Shown here one piece after another: positions 30,822-38,497 of a DNA stretch of 38,497 nt (positions are counted from its first letter, which is position 1; every line of letters starts with the position of its first letter). The notes under the pieces were generated by a model. That model searched no databases and was not told the origin of the DNA. It saw nothing but the letters and a program-made list of their open reading frames with translations. The translations under genes were made by a program, and so were the position numbers. This DNA is from Muribaculaceae bacterium (GTDB lineage: Bacteria > Bacteroidota > Bacteroidia > Bacteroidales > Muribaculaceae). Location: positions 1 to 38,497 of the forward strand of contig JAIDTL010000143.1 of assembly GCA_029060725.1 (NCBI GenBank), in the 5' to 3' direction.

Positions 30822-32462
30822 TCAATCTTTAAGACCTTCTACAAACTTACGGTAGGTCTCGTTGTCCGGATCATACTGAAGATATTTGTTGAAGCATTCC
30901 TTAGCCTTTGCTACATCTTTCTGGTCAAGGTAATAATTGCCGAGGTAGTTGTAGATAGGCTTTGCGTCTCTTGCATAGCGGGAAGGATTCTCGCTCTTTT
31001 CTATAAGAGTTGCAGCTTCACTATACATGGGGAAAGCAATAGTCTTGACTTCTGCATCAGAAGTAGCACGTTGCATTGCAATGTCTCCATATATTTTATA
31101 TGGTTTATAGTTGCCTGGGAGAGCTGTTTCCATCTTGGTAGCATAGTCATATGCCTTCTTGAAGTAATCCTCAGCTTTTGCCGCATTGTCCTGTTTGTTT
31201 TCCACTCCTGCATAGAAGCTGAATGTAGCCTGCTGGCTATAATCATTGAAGTCTGGCTTTTCCAATTTTGCGATGTAACCTTCAAAGGCGTCGGATGCTC
31301 CGGCGAAGTCGTTTGCTTCAAGATATGTCATGGCAAGCTGCTTGTCGAAGTTGGCGTTGTCAGGCATTTCCTTTATTGCCTCCTGGAGTACAGCCATTGC
31401 TTCGTCTGTACGTTTTGCCTTGGTAAACTCTTCTGCAATAAGGGTGAAGTCGATGGCGGCAAACTTATTTGCAGAGGGATTGGCATTGTGTGCAGCAAGG
31501 AGTTCCTCTGCCATCGGCACAAGCTGATCTGCCATTTCAGGAAGGTTTGCAGCGTTCATAAACTGATAGCGGCGAGCTGTGAAGTTGCCGGGGTTAGCTG
31601 CAAGAAGCTGAGATGCATAGTCATAACCATTCTTATAGTCCTGGCTATAGAAGAGAAGGAATGCGTAGCGGTCTTCGTCCTGCTTGAAGTGGTTAGGATT
31701 CTTTACGTATACTCCATATTCGCGCGCTGCATCAGCATAGTCTTTCTTATTGTAGTATGCATTTGCAAGCTCACGTTGACCGAGCGCAGAAGTCGGATTC
31801 ACTGAAAGAAGTTCCTTAAGCATGGTGATTGCATACTGAGGATTCACCTGAGTGTAAAGGTTAGCATATTTCACGTATGCTTCTGTTGCATTTGCATCAT
31901 AGCCCTTTGCCATCTCATACTTACCGGCTGCGCCACCCCAGTTCTTTTTGTCTTTTTCCTGGTCGCCTTCAAAAATGTAGATTGCAGGAGCCTGAAGGTT
32001 GATCTTACGTGCCTTTGCAATTCTCTTTTCGATTTCCTTTGCGTATGCTACCGGATCTGCATCATAATATGCCCTTGCAATGGCGATTTCTGCAGCTGCA
32101 TCTTTCTTAATTAGGCTTTCTCCTTTCTTAAACTGATCTTCTGCAGCCTTCTTGTCGCCCTTCTTAAGAGCCATGCCTCCAAGTCCTATATAGTTATAGC
32201 CATAATTCGGATTGGCTTGTACGCCTGCTTCGAAATATTTCTGAGCTTCGTCAAGTTTGTTTTCATCGATGGCAATGAGACCAAGATAATAGTTGGCGAT
32301 TGCTTTGTCGGTGCCGGCATTGTTCAAATTACGCAAAAGAAGTTCTTTTGCATTGTCGAGTTGGTCTGCCTTGTAGTATTCAGCACCTTCCAAATGAGTC
32401 TGGGCTGATGCACTCATTGCGATTGCCGCAAGTGAAGCAGCGAATAATGTTCTTAATTTCAT
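30822..32462 (-). CDS. Periplasmic tetratricopeptide repeat protein
   Basis: A 546-residue secreted TPR protein, with signal peptide MKLRTLFAASLAAIAMSASA. TPR units run through most of the chain, for example ANYYLGLIAIDENKLDEAQKYFEAG and LGQRELANAYYNKKDYADAAREY and YNYLGNYYLDQKDVAKAKEC. TPR proteins of this kind are often encoded downstream of exbB/exbD/tonB in Bacteroidetes and may scaffold periplasmic or cell-envelope complexes; the partner is unknown. It has its own promoter and terminator, so it is a separate unit from the acyltransferase upstream. The strand opposite contains a long open frame (30771-31805) that I consider a shadow. Confidence 0.9.
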   Translation of the reverse strand: MKLRTLFAASLAAIAMSASAQTHLEGAEYYKADQLDNAKELLLRNLNNAGTDKAIANYYLGLIAIDENKLDEAQKYFEAGVQANPNYGYNYIGLGGMALKKGDKKAAEDQFKKGESLIKKDAAAEIAIARAYYDADPVAYAKEIEKRIAKARKINLQAPAIYIFEGDQEKDKKNWGGAAGKYEMAKGYDANATEAYVKYANLYTQVNPQYAITMLKELLSVNPTSALGQRELANAYYNKKDYADAAREYGVYVKNPNHFKQDEDRYAFLLFYSQDYKNGYDYASQLLAANPGNFTARRYQFMNAANLPEMADQLVPMAEELLAAHNANPSANKFAAIDFTLIAEEFTKAKRTDEAMAVLQEAIKEMPDNANFDKQLAMTYLEANDFAGASDAFEGYIAKLEKPDFNDYSQQATFSFYAGVENKQDNAAKAEDYFKKAYDYATKMETALPGNYKPYKIYGDIAMQRATSDAEVKTIAFPMYSEAATLIEKSENPSRYARDAKPIYNYLGNYYLDQKDVAKAKECFNKYLQYDPDNETYRKFVEGLKD

Positions 32463-32548
32463 TAATATACGGTTTTATGTTTGTTATTCGGTTACTATTT
32501 TGTGCGTAATTCTTTGAAAGAGTTTTCTCCTTTCCAATTTCGCAACTG

Positions 32549-32580
32549 CAAATTTAGCGATTTTCTATGAAGTTGACAAA
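32549..32580 (-). promoter_or_regulatory. Promoter of the TPR gene
   Basis: On the minus strand TTTG (32577-32580), 20 bp, TAAATTTG (32549-32556), exact. Leader of about 80 bases to the ATG at 32462. Confidence 0.72.
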
Positions 32581-32636
32581 TTTTTCTTGGGCAAGTTTAG
32601 TCTTCTTTTATGAAAATTTTGGCTAAAATGTTATTT

Positions 32637-33749
32637 TTAAAGTTTTATAACAATTTTCTTCACATATAATGGCCATCCTACTGCCAAGCACACAACTACT
32701 AAGAATAATGAATATGCAAGCGATCCAAACTCGTTGCCTCCACATATCATCGAAAACCATGAAGGAAATGAGAGTCCGCTGATTTCTATTTTCCCAATAA
32801 ATTCTTCGAGCAGATAACTGAAGCAGTAAAGCACAAGAGGATTTAGCCCGAAGACACACATTGGCTTGACAAACCATCCAATCTTCATTTTCCTTATATC
32901 GAGCATCCAAAGAAGTATAGCAAGAGTCGCTGCAGCTCCGCCGCATGTAGCGAATACAAAACTTGGAGTCCATAGATTCTTGTTGATAGGAATCATAGGA
33001 TTAAAAAAGAACCCAAGTATTATTAATCCTCCTCCTATGAGCGATAATTTTGCCACTACTCTCCAAAGGTCACTTTTACCTTTTATTATGATGTTTCCGC
33101 ATAGCATGCCTATCAACACGTGTGCTATACCCGGCAAGTTTGACAGAAGACCTTCCGGATCGAAACATATACGCGTGTCTCCCACTCGTTTATGATACAT
33201 GTGTTCGCAACCGATAATTGACCTGTCGATTTTTGCGATTATATTGTCTTCCGACAATTGAAAACCATCAAAAATTATCAGAATCGCAGTGTATGCTATA
33301 AGTATGCCGGCTATGGTACAAATAGTTTTCTTTCCCGGTCCTAATGCTATATAGATAAGAGACGCAAACATATAGCATACTCCTAAGCGGACAAGCACCC
33401 CCGTAAGCCGTAAAGTTTCGAATTCCATTAGCTTTTCCACTCCATGACTGCCGCGTGCTATCCATGTCAATAATATTCCGACAATGATGATTTTAAATCC
33501 ACGTATTATGGATTTATGCACGGCTTCTCTTTTCGGTAGTTTATTTAAGGAAAAGGCAGAGCATACCCCCATTATGAACATGAAGGAGGGGAATACTAAA
33601 TCTGCAAAAGAAAGTCCATCCCACAACACATGGTTGAGGAATGGAAACATTCTGCCACTTCCGACCTGGTTGTTGACCACGATCATAAGGGCTATAGTCA
33701 TGCCTCGCATGACGTCGAGGCTAAGTAGGCGATGGCGTTGCTGTGTCAT
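32637..33749 (-). CDS. HGSNAT-like membrane acyltransferase (DUF5009 type)
   Basis: A 370-residue membrane protein with about ten helices. The N-terminus RLLSLDVMRGMTIALMIVVNN is the hallmark of the heparan-alpha-glucosaminide N-acetyltransferase-like family (DUF5009, NagX). FADLVFPSFMFIMGVCSAFSL and a conserved histidine region (HVLWDGLSFAD) follow. Members are thought to acetylate sugars across the membrane, but the substrate here is unknown. Its ATG overlaps the stop of the PstS-like gene (ATGA), so they are coupled, although a link in function is not obvious. Confidence 0.85.
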   Translation of the reverse strand: MTQQRHRLLSLDVMRGMTIALMIVVNNQVGSGRMFPFLNHVLWDGLSFADLVFPSFMFIMGVCSAFSLNKLPKREAVHKSIIRGFKIIIVGILLTWIARGSHGVEKLMEFETLRLTGVLVRLGVCYMFASLIYIALGPGKKTICTIAGILIAYTAILIIFDGFQLSEDNIIAKIDRSIIGCEHMYHKRVGDTRICFDPEGLLSNLPGIAHVLIGMLCGNIIIKGKSDLWRVVAKLSLIGGGLIILGFFFNPMIPINKNLWTPSFVFATCGGAAATLAILLWMLDIRKMKIGWFVKPMCVFGLNPLVLYCFSYLLEEFIGKIEISGLSFPSWFSMICGGNEFGSLAYSLFLVVVCLAVGWPLYVKKIVIKL

Positions 33750-34765
33750 TTCAAATTTACCATTCGTGTGCTCATCTTATAGGGCAAAATGCCTGTCTTT
33801 GATATGATCTTCTGGCCAATAAAGCCTCTCGTGAATTCATAAAAACTGTTTAATACGCTGCTCTTTGTCGCTGTGCTAATCATATAGACTTTTCTATACA
33901 GTGGATATTCTCCGCTGAAGATATAAGCTTGGTAAGGCATATAGCCAATTGTAGAATAGTCATTTTCTTCTACAGGATTTGACACTTTCAATATCTTGAC
34001 CTCTGTTGTGAGGTTTGTGGCAACCGTATCATTCTCCACGGCATATTCTTCCATTCTCTTGTCTACAGGGACATTCTTTGCCTCCTGAAGATCAGAGCCA
34101 AGCCAGCTTACGCTGATTATGCCGATTGCATTTTTATCTTTTTTGACAATGTCGAATACTTCTGCATTGTCTTTCTGCGCGAATGCATTGGGATTATCTG
34201 ACACTTTCCCATTTTCACCAAGGAATTTCTCTCGCATGAAGCTGACCGTAGAACTGCCTTGATTGTCAAACACGAGTTTGATGTTTGCTTCGTCGGGCAC
34301 TGCAAGCTGATTCCACTTTGAAATCTTTCCTTCGATGATTGCTTTGACATCGTCAAGAGTCAATGATGACACCGGATTATCCTTGTTGACGATGAGTGCC
34401 ACAGCATCTACAGCTATACACGTTTGTCTTACGACGCGACGATACTTATCTTTAATGTATTTGATCTGGTCTTGTGTGAGTTCATGTGTAGTCACTACGA
34501 GATTCGTCTTGTCTTCAAGCAGTGAGTCCATTGCAGTCTGTTCATCCACATAGTAGGGGATGATAGCACTGTTGGGATATTGATATTCGAACACTTCGAT
34601 TTCCTCTTGCAATATCTGGCGGAAACCGTCGTCACACATCATGGTGGCACTCCCATCCGCATATTCCCCCTTTTTGATGGGGGTGCAAGATATGGCAAAT
34701 GCCGCAAGGATTAGTCCAAGCGACAATGCTTTTAATGAGATTTTTGAATAATTATGATTCTTCAT
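33746..34765 (-). CDS. PstS-like periplasmic substrate-binding lipoprotein
   Basis: A 339-residue phosphate-type binding protein (PBP-like fold). A lipoprotein signal ends in AAFAISC with lipidation at Cys27. VDAVALIVNKDNPVSSLTLDDVKAI and GKISKWNQL are the PstS-family core, and STVSFMREKFLG follows. No pstC, pstA or pstB is near, so it is not an obvious Pst importer. In Bacteroidetes a PstS-like gene often lies close to exbB/exbD/tonB, and this window shows the same neighbourhood. Ligand unknown. It sits 36 bp after the small membrane protein gene and overlaps the acyltransferase. Confidence 0.88.
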   Translation of the reverse strand: MKNHNYSKISLKALSLGLILAAFAISCTPIKKGEYADGSATMMCDDGFRQILQEEIEVFEYQYPNSAIIPYYVDEQTAMDSLLEDKTNLVVTTHELTQDQIKYIKDKYRRVVRQTCIAVDAVALIVNKDNPVSSLTLDDVKAIIEGKISKWNQLAVPDEANIKLVFDNQGSSTVSFMREKFLGENGKVSDNPNAFAQKDNAEVFDIVKKDKNAIGIISVSWLGSDLQEAKNVPVDKRMEEYAVENDTVATNLTTEVKILKVSNPVEENDYSTIGYMPYQAYIFSGEYPLYRKVYMISTATKSSVLNSFYEFTRGFIGQKIISKTGILPYKMSTRMVNLK

Positions 34766-34801
34766 GGTTTTGAGTCTTGTTTGATTCGGTCACTTGGTGA
34801 G

Positions 34802-35020
34802 CTATTCGTCTTTGTTGACAATATACATTCTCACTCCTCTCCAAATTCCGTATGCTATCAGTAGGCCACCTACACAATAGCTTATGGCTTTATTATCAAT
34901 GTTGAAGAAGCCTGTAAAAAACAGGATACCTACTACGATATAAACAATCATCATGAAGATGTTGAAGCCAATGCGAAATCCCTTCGGTTGGCCGGTCTGG
35001 GGATCATCAATATTTTTCAT
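34802..35020 (-). CDS. Small two-helix membrane protein of the TonB cluster
   Basis: A 72-residue protein with two helices (about 17-39 and 45-64: FNIFMMIVYIVVGILFFTGFF and ISYCVGGLLIAYGIWRGVRMY) and soluble ends. I do not know a function. It lies between tonB and the PstS-like gene. Similar small proteins at this position are part of the conserved Bacteroidetes layout, which supports it being real. Upstream is a terminator, so it starts a new transcript; no clear promoter was seen. Confidence 0.72.
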   Translation of the reverse strand: MKNIDDPQTGQPKGFRIGFNIFMMIVYIVVGILFFTGFFNIDNKAISYCVGGLLIAYGIWRGVRMYIVNKDE

Positions 35021-35120
35021 GTCTTTTAGTATTTTTAGGGTTTCTATACTACTTTAACATTTATTTCGCATTTTGGTTTATACACATCAGTAAAATTTTA
35101 ACACTTTCCCAATCGATATC

Positions 35121-35169
35121 ACCAACTACGCACCACGCATCACGCTCCTCGCCCCACGCCCCACGCACA
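35121..35169. repeat. GC-rich heptamer repeat after tonB
   Basis: Seven units of 7 bp, consensus ACGCMCC, directly 3' of the tonB terminator. Composition (about 63 percent GC) contrasts with the AT-rich heptamers elsewhere, but the period is the same. Confidence 0.85.
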
Positions 35170-35203
35170 AAAAAATCCCACATCCAAAAAGATGCGGGAT
35201 TCT
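35168..35203 (-). terminator. Intrinsic terminator of the exbB-exbD-exbD-tonB operon
   Basis: On the minus strand an 11-bp stem (AATCCCGCATC with GATGTGGGATT, one G-T wobble) and short T-rich loop are followed by a run of T. It lies 20 bp after the tonB stop. Confidence 0.88.
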
Positions 35204-35222
35204 TCTATGATAGGGTAGGGGA

Positions 35223-36086
35223 TTACTGCTGTTGCAGACGGAAATTAACCGGGAGGGTGAAGTATGAACGTACGGCTACACCGTTGTTCTTACCTGCCTG
35301 CCACTTCGGCATCTTGTTTACGACGCGGAGTGCCTCTTTGTCAAGATCCTTGTCAACTCCTTTGAGGATTGTAGCCTGAGATACAGAACCATCCTTTTCA
35401 ACGACGAACTTCACGATTACTTTACCCTGTACGTCGTTCTGCTGGGCTGCCTCCGGATAACGGATGTTGCTGCTGAGCCACTTCATGAGGGCCGGCATAC
35501 CACCCGGGAATTCAGCCTGCTGTTCTACCGCTTGGAAGATTTCCTCTTCTTTGGGTTTCACTGGTTCCGGTTCCTTAACCACAACTTGCTCCTGAACTGC
35601 CTTAAACTTATCAGCATCATCAGAACCTTCCTGATTTACGACACCACGAGCTGTGTTGTCTTCAAGCTGCTCTTCCATCTCCATCACCTCGTTCTTCACA
35701 TCGTCTACGATGGCGATCTGAGTCACCTGTACTGTTGCCAATACTTCCTGTGGAACTTCGGGGATTTCGATTTCTACTTTCTGCTCTTCAGGCTCTTCCT
35801 GTTCCGGTTCTTCCTGCTCCATCTGCTCAAGCTGAGCTGCAAGCATCTTCTCTGCTTGAAGCTTTGCTTCGATTGCTGCTTTTTCAGCCATCTTGTCGCT
35901 ATAGATGCCCCATACGATGATGATTCCTATAAGGGCTACTAAGCTTGCAAGGAGGATGACGAATGCTTTATTGTGACGTTTGTCACTCTGTGCACGCATT
36001 ACGTATGCACCGAATTCTTGGTTCTTATCGGCAAATACTATGTCGCGCCATTCTTTCGATGTAAGATCTACACTACTTTTAGCCAT
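35223..36086 (-). CDS. tonB: Energy transducer TonB
   Basis: TonB passes the ion-motive force harnessed by ExbB/ExbD to outer membrane receptors such as SusC-type transporters. The 287-residue protein has a 40-residue cytoplasmic N-terminus (EWRDIVFADKNQEFGAYVMR, usual in Bacteroidetes TonB), one helix at about 41-61, a long acidic spacer (EQEEPEQEEPEEQKVEIEIPEVP) rather than the Pro-Lys spacer of E. coli, and a C-terminal TonB domain from about residue 200 (FPGGMPALMKWLSSNIRYPEAAQ ... VKFVVEKDGSVSQATILKGVDKDLDKEALRVV). It follows two exbD genes, 34 bp apart. Confidence 0.94.
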   Translation of the reverse strand: MAKSSVDLTSKEWRDIVFADKNQEFGAYVMRAQSDKRHNKAFVILLASLVALIGIIIVWGIYSDKMAEKAAIEAKLQAEKMLAAQLEQMEQEEPEQEEPEEQKVEIEIPEVPQEVLATVQVTQIAIVDDVKNEVMEMEEQLEDNTARGVVNQEGSDDADKFKAVQEQVVVKEPEPVKPKEEEIFQAVEQQAEFPGGMPALMKWLSSNIRYPEAAQQNDVQGKVIVKFVVEKDGSVSQATILKGVDKDLDKEALRVVNKMPKWQAGKNNGVAVRSYFTLPVNFRLQQQ

Positions 36087-36120
36087 TTTCTTGTTGTCTT
36101 AAAGGTTAATAAATCATACA

Positions 36121-36837
36121 TCACCGATTGCGGTTCTGGAACTCAATAAGCATCGTCGAGTCCATGCGGCTCATGTTGTCGATCTGATACTTGGATACTG
36201 AGTTGATCTGCATCTCGTCAAGCATTTCAACGAGGGCTCCGTAAGAAGCCTCAGGTGTAGACTTGATGATAATTACCGGTTTCTTTAAAGTCTCGTCTTT
36301 GCGCACCTGCTTGGCCTTTTCGTCAAACTGTTCCTGTGTGATCTTGCCGTCGCGGAAGTCCTTCTTAAGAAGCTCAATCTTTTTCCAGACATCTTTGTTA
36401 CGGTCTTGGATGATACGGCGGATGTCTTTTGACTCATCCTTAGAGCCGACGAAGTCAGCTTTCTTAAGGTTGTTGTTTTCCGCTGTTGGAACTGCTTCGC
36501 CGTTGCATGGCTTGCCGTCATAGTAGTAGATCTCATTGACTACTCTGCCGTTGACTGTATCGGGGATAAAGCTGCCCGGCTTGCGCTTTGCGTCAATGAT
36601 GATGGTGATTGCGTCGTCTGCAGATGCCTGGCTCATGTTCTCTTCATTCTGTACTTTTTCATTGGAAGGGAGCGCGATGTTGAGCGTCTGAGACTTGATC
36701 ATGGTCGTACACAGCATGAAGAACGTAATGAGCAACATGTTCATGTCGACCATCGGGGTAAAGTCTACCCTAATCGTCATTTTTTTCTGGGCGCCTTTTT
36801 TCTTGCCCCCAGCTTCTTTCTGTTGAACTTCTGCCAT
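36121..36837 (-). CDS. exbD: ExbD-type biopolymer transport protein, second copy
   Basis: A 238-residue ExbD, larger than E. coli ExbD (141). A basic N-terminus precedes the single helix VDFTPMVDMNMLLITFFM, with the proton-path aspartate (VDMN). The long periplasmic part has an extra helical insert (KDVWKKIELLKKDFRDGKITQEQFDEKAKQVRKDETLKKP) before the usual VIIIKSTPEASYGALVEMLDEMQ end. It starts 2 bases after the other exbD stop, so the two are coupled and may form a hetero-oligomer. Confidence 0.92.
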   Translation of the reverse strand: MAEVQQKEAGGKKKGAQKKMTIRVDFTPMVDMNMLLITFFMLCTTMIKSQTLNIALPSNEKVQNEENMSQASADDAITIIIDAKRKPGSFIPDTVNGRVVNEIYYYDGKPCNGEAVPTAENNNLKKADFVGSKDESKDIRRIIQDRNKDVWKKIELLKKDFRDGKITQEQFDEKAKQVRKDETLKKPVIIIKSTPEASYGALVEMLDEMQINSVSKYQIDNMSRMDSTMLIEFQNRNR

Positions 36838-36839
36838 TT

Positions 36840-37598
36840 TTAATCGCCTCCTGCTTTTAATGATGTAAGTAGAGTGAATTTATTCATCTTGATGGTCTGG
36901 AGGTTGTCCATTACCATGTGTACGATGTCAAATGCTGTGTTTTGGTCAGCTTTCAGGGCTACACCCGATCCGTCTTTGATTGCTCCTGCGAGGTTCTCAT
37001 TCTCGGTCTGGCGCATTGCTTTCATCCACATCTGGAATTCATCCGGACGGCTGTCATCCTGATTCCATACTACCGGTATGCCGGTGACATGCTGTGGATT
37101 CTCATCGTCTCCCTGAAGCCATTTGTCCATCTTTGAGGTGCCTTCTGGCTGCACTGCCAAGTCCAGGAATTCTCCCATCTGTGCGAGAGGTACTCCAAAC
37201 GAGCCAAGCTTGCTGAATGCCATCTTCTGCTGAGGGTTGAAGCTCAGCTTGTTCTTATGCGACTCATTGTAGATTTCGGTCACTTTGTCGAGCAACGCTA
37301 TTTTCATCTTTTCATTTGACCATTTGTTAGATGTGTCGTTGTTCATTGTGAGCCATACTTTTCCTTCAGTCACTCTGCCCTGTGCATCTCTTTTTGCATC
37401 CGGGCTTACAAGAATCTGCACGAAGTTGGTCTCTTGCACCTTCTCTTCCGATACGGAAGCAGGGGTGATCACCTGTGTAGGTTCTTTCTGAAGGAATGTT
37501 GAAGTCAACATGAAGAAGGTAAGAAGCAGCACCGTAACGTCACTCATCGCGGTCATATCGATGAATGTACTTTTCTTTGCTATTTTTACTCTTCCCAT
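36840..37598 (-). CDS. exbD: ExbD-type biopolymer transport protein, first copy
   Basis: A 252-residue ExbD with helix FIDMTAMSDVTVLLLTFFMLTSTFL, where MSDV supplies the aspartate. The periplasmic domain is expanded (FVQILVSPDAKRDAQGRVTEGK ... NPQHVTGIPVVWNQDDSRPDEFQMWMKAMRQTENENLAG) and ends in the usual FDIVHMVMDNLQTIKMNKFTLLTSL. Paralogous to the following exbD but not closely alike, so the pair looks old rather than a recent duplication. Confidence 0.92.
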   Translation of the reverse strand: MGRVKIAKKSTFIDMTAMSDVTVLLLTFFMLTSTFLQKEPTQVITPASVSEEKVQETNFVQILVSPDAKRDAQGRVTEGKVWLTMNNDTSNKWSNEKMKIALLDKVTEIYNESHKNKLSFNPQQKMAFSKLGSFGVPLAQMGEFLDLAVQPEGTSKMDKWLQGDDENPQHVTGIPVVWNQDDSRPDEFQMWMKAMRQTENENLAGAIKDGSGVALKADQNTAFDIVHMVMDNLQTIKMNKFTLLTSLKAGGD

Positions 37599-37657
37599 AT
37601 TAGCTATTAACTTTTTTCGTTGTTAATGTTTCTTCTTTATGCCTTTAATCCGTTGGA

Positions 37658-38497
37658 TTAGTGGGTAGCGGCAAATGTTGCTACGATAGAGAAACCGATT
37701 TCGTCAATAGCGTAGGAAAGGTTGTCGATCTTGTTGGTGAAGAAGTTGTATGAGATTACTGCGAATGCACCTGTTGCGATACCGAATGCAGTGTTCACAA
37801 GTGCCTCAGAAATACCGGTTGACAACTCAGTTGAGTCAGGTGAGCCAGAGTTTGCAAGAGCCTGGAATGATTTGATCATACCCATTACAGTACCGAGAAG
37901 ACCGACGAGAGTACCGAGTGTTGTAAGAGTTGCGAGGATCGGGAGGTTCTGGCTGAGAGATGGCATCTCAAGTGCTGTTGCCTCTTCTACTTCGTTGCGG
38001 AGAGTAGTAAGCTTCTGCTCTTTGCTCAATACTGTGTTTGCATCCATCTCTTTGTACTTAACGAGTGTGTTGTAAACTACAGATGCTACTGAACCCTTCT
38101 GATCTTTGCAACGCTTCATTGCTGCGTCGATGTTGTTGGCAGCGAGGTCAGCCTTGATAGCTGCAACAAATTTGGAAGTGTTGCCTTTGCCACTTGCTGA
38201 TGAAAGAGCAATCCAGCGTTCGATAGAAAGAGTGATTACAGTGAGAAGAAGAGTCATAAGGATTGGCACGATAAAACCACCTTTGTAAACTGTACCTGCC
38301 AAGTTGAGTGGGTGTCCGTTTGCTGGATCGCCACCTTCGAAGTTCGCTGGGTTACCCATGAGGAACAAGAAGATGCAGACGCCACATACGGCGCAAGCGA
38401 GGATTACAAAGAACGCGTTTTTGATGCCGCGGATCTGAGAGATTTTCTCTTCTTTCTTGATCTTAGCCGCAACTGATGTAGCTGCTGACTGAGTCTT
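37658..38497 (-). CDS. exbB: ExbB/TolQ-type proton channel subunit (5' end cut by window)
   Basis: At least 279 residues of a MotA/TolQ/ExbB protein. The frame is open to the window edge, so its start lies beyond 38497; the visible N-terminus is a lysine-rich tail and a helix (NAFFVILACAVCGVCIFLFLM). A glycine-rich family block follows: GFIVPILMTLLLTVITLSIERW, LPILATLTTLGTLVGLLGTVMGM and EALVNTAFGIATGAFAVISYNF. It forms the channel with the two ExbD proteins to energise TonB. First gene of the operon in the window. Confidence 0.93.
   Translation of the reverse strand, partial: KTQSAATSVAAKIKKEEKISQIRGIKNAFFVILACAVCGVCIFLFLMGNPANFEGGDPANGHPLNLAGTVYKGGFIVPILMTLLLTVITLSIERWIALSSASGKGNTSKFVAAIKADLAANNIDAAMKRCKDQKGSVASVVYNTLVKYKEMDANTVLSKEQKLTTLRNEVEEATALEMPSLSQNLPILATLTTLGTLVGLLGTVMGMIKSFQALANSGSPDSTELSTGISEALVNTAFGIATGAFAVISYNFFTNKIDNLSYAIDEIGFSIVATFAATH

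Noticed and set aside
30771-31805. A 344-codon open frame on the plus strand, opposite the TPR gene
   Set aside because: It is antisense to a well-supported secreted TPR protein, is unusually rich in Cys, Val and Ile as expected for the complement of a helical repeat gene, and has no promoter or motif of its own.
33746-34765. Complete phosphate importer (Pst)
   Set aside because: Only a binding protein is present; pstC, pstA, pstB and phoU are not in the window.

Overview
The window looks like a chromosomal segment of a Bacteroidales gut bacterium, possibly Muribaculaceae-like; the family is an inference from gene content only. Three things support the phylum. Most promoters I could find have the Bacteroidetes form (TTTG, about 20 bp, TAnnTTTG) and lack obvious Shine-Dalgarno sequences. 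The gene set includes a full nqrABCDEF operon, an exbB-exbD-exbD-tonB cluster and a BioG-BioC fusion. Many gaps hold short AT-rich tandem repeats. I see no tRNA, rRNA, CRISPR array, transposase or prophage gene.

Layout. 142-2240 (-): fabG, ispD and an RluA-type pseudouridine synthase. 2405-4870 (+): priA. 4874-6216 (-): an ECF sigma factor between two small membrane proteins. 6317-8439 (-): a DUF4160/DUF2442 pair, then a response regulator and a histidine kinase, all overlapping or nearly so. Divergent to it, 8640-14459 (+) encodes a tripartite exporter: TolC-like outer membrane protein, HlyD-like adaptor, MacB/LolD-type ATPase and FtsX/MacB-type permease. 14460-14833 has no gene but carries a strong promoter, a terminator and two matching palindromes, which together suggest a small RNA. 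14834-23035 is a scattered biotin locus: bioA, a MIP18/DUF59 protein, lpxH, then (-) an exonuclease, a small membrane protein and bioF, then (+) two outer membrane barrels and the BioG-BioC fusion, then (-) bioD. No bioB is present. 23239-30593 (-) is nqrA-F followed by glyA. 30822-38497 (-) is the TonB energising cluster: exbB (cut by the window edge), exbD, exbD, tonB, terminator, small membrane protein, PstS-like lipoprotein, HGSNAT-like acyltransferase and a TPR protein.

Working together. Na+-NQR and ExbB/ExbD/TonB are the energy modules of the inner membrane; the first pumps sodium ions from NADH oxidation and the second passes ion-motive force to outer membrane receptors. BioG-C, BioF, BioA and BioD cover biotin synthesis from malonyl-ACP to dethiobiotin. 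The two-component system is probably the regulator of the divergent exporter, because three copies of a TGTC-N9-GACA-like site lie between them.

Most notable: (1) three 17-bp operator-like sites at the regulator/exporter divergence, paired with an NtrC-like regulator that has no AAA+ domain; (2) a possible small RNA upstream of bioA with a pair of TATGTT-N4-AACATA palindromes; (3) a REP-like palindrome that encodes the last residues of BioF and supplies the stop codon of bioD; (4) tandem repeats of strict 7, 8, 9 or 10 bp period in at least ten gaps, some next to promoters or covering stop codons. All functional assignments rest on motif recognition by eye; no database search was possible.
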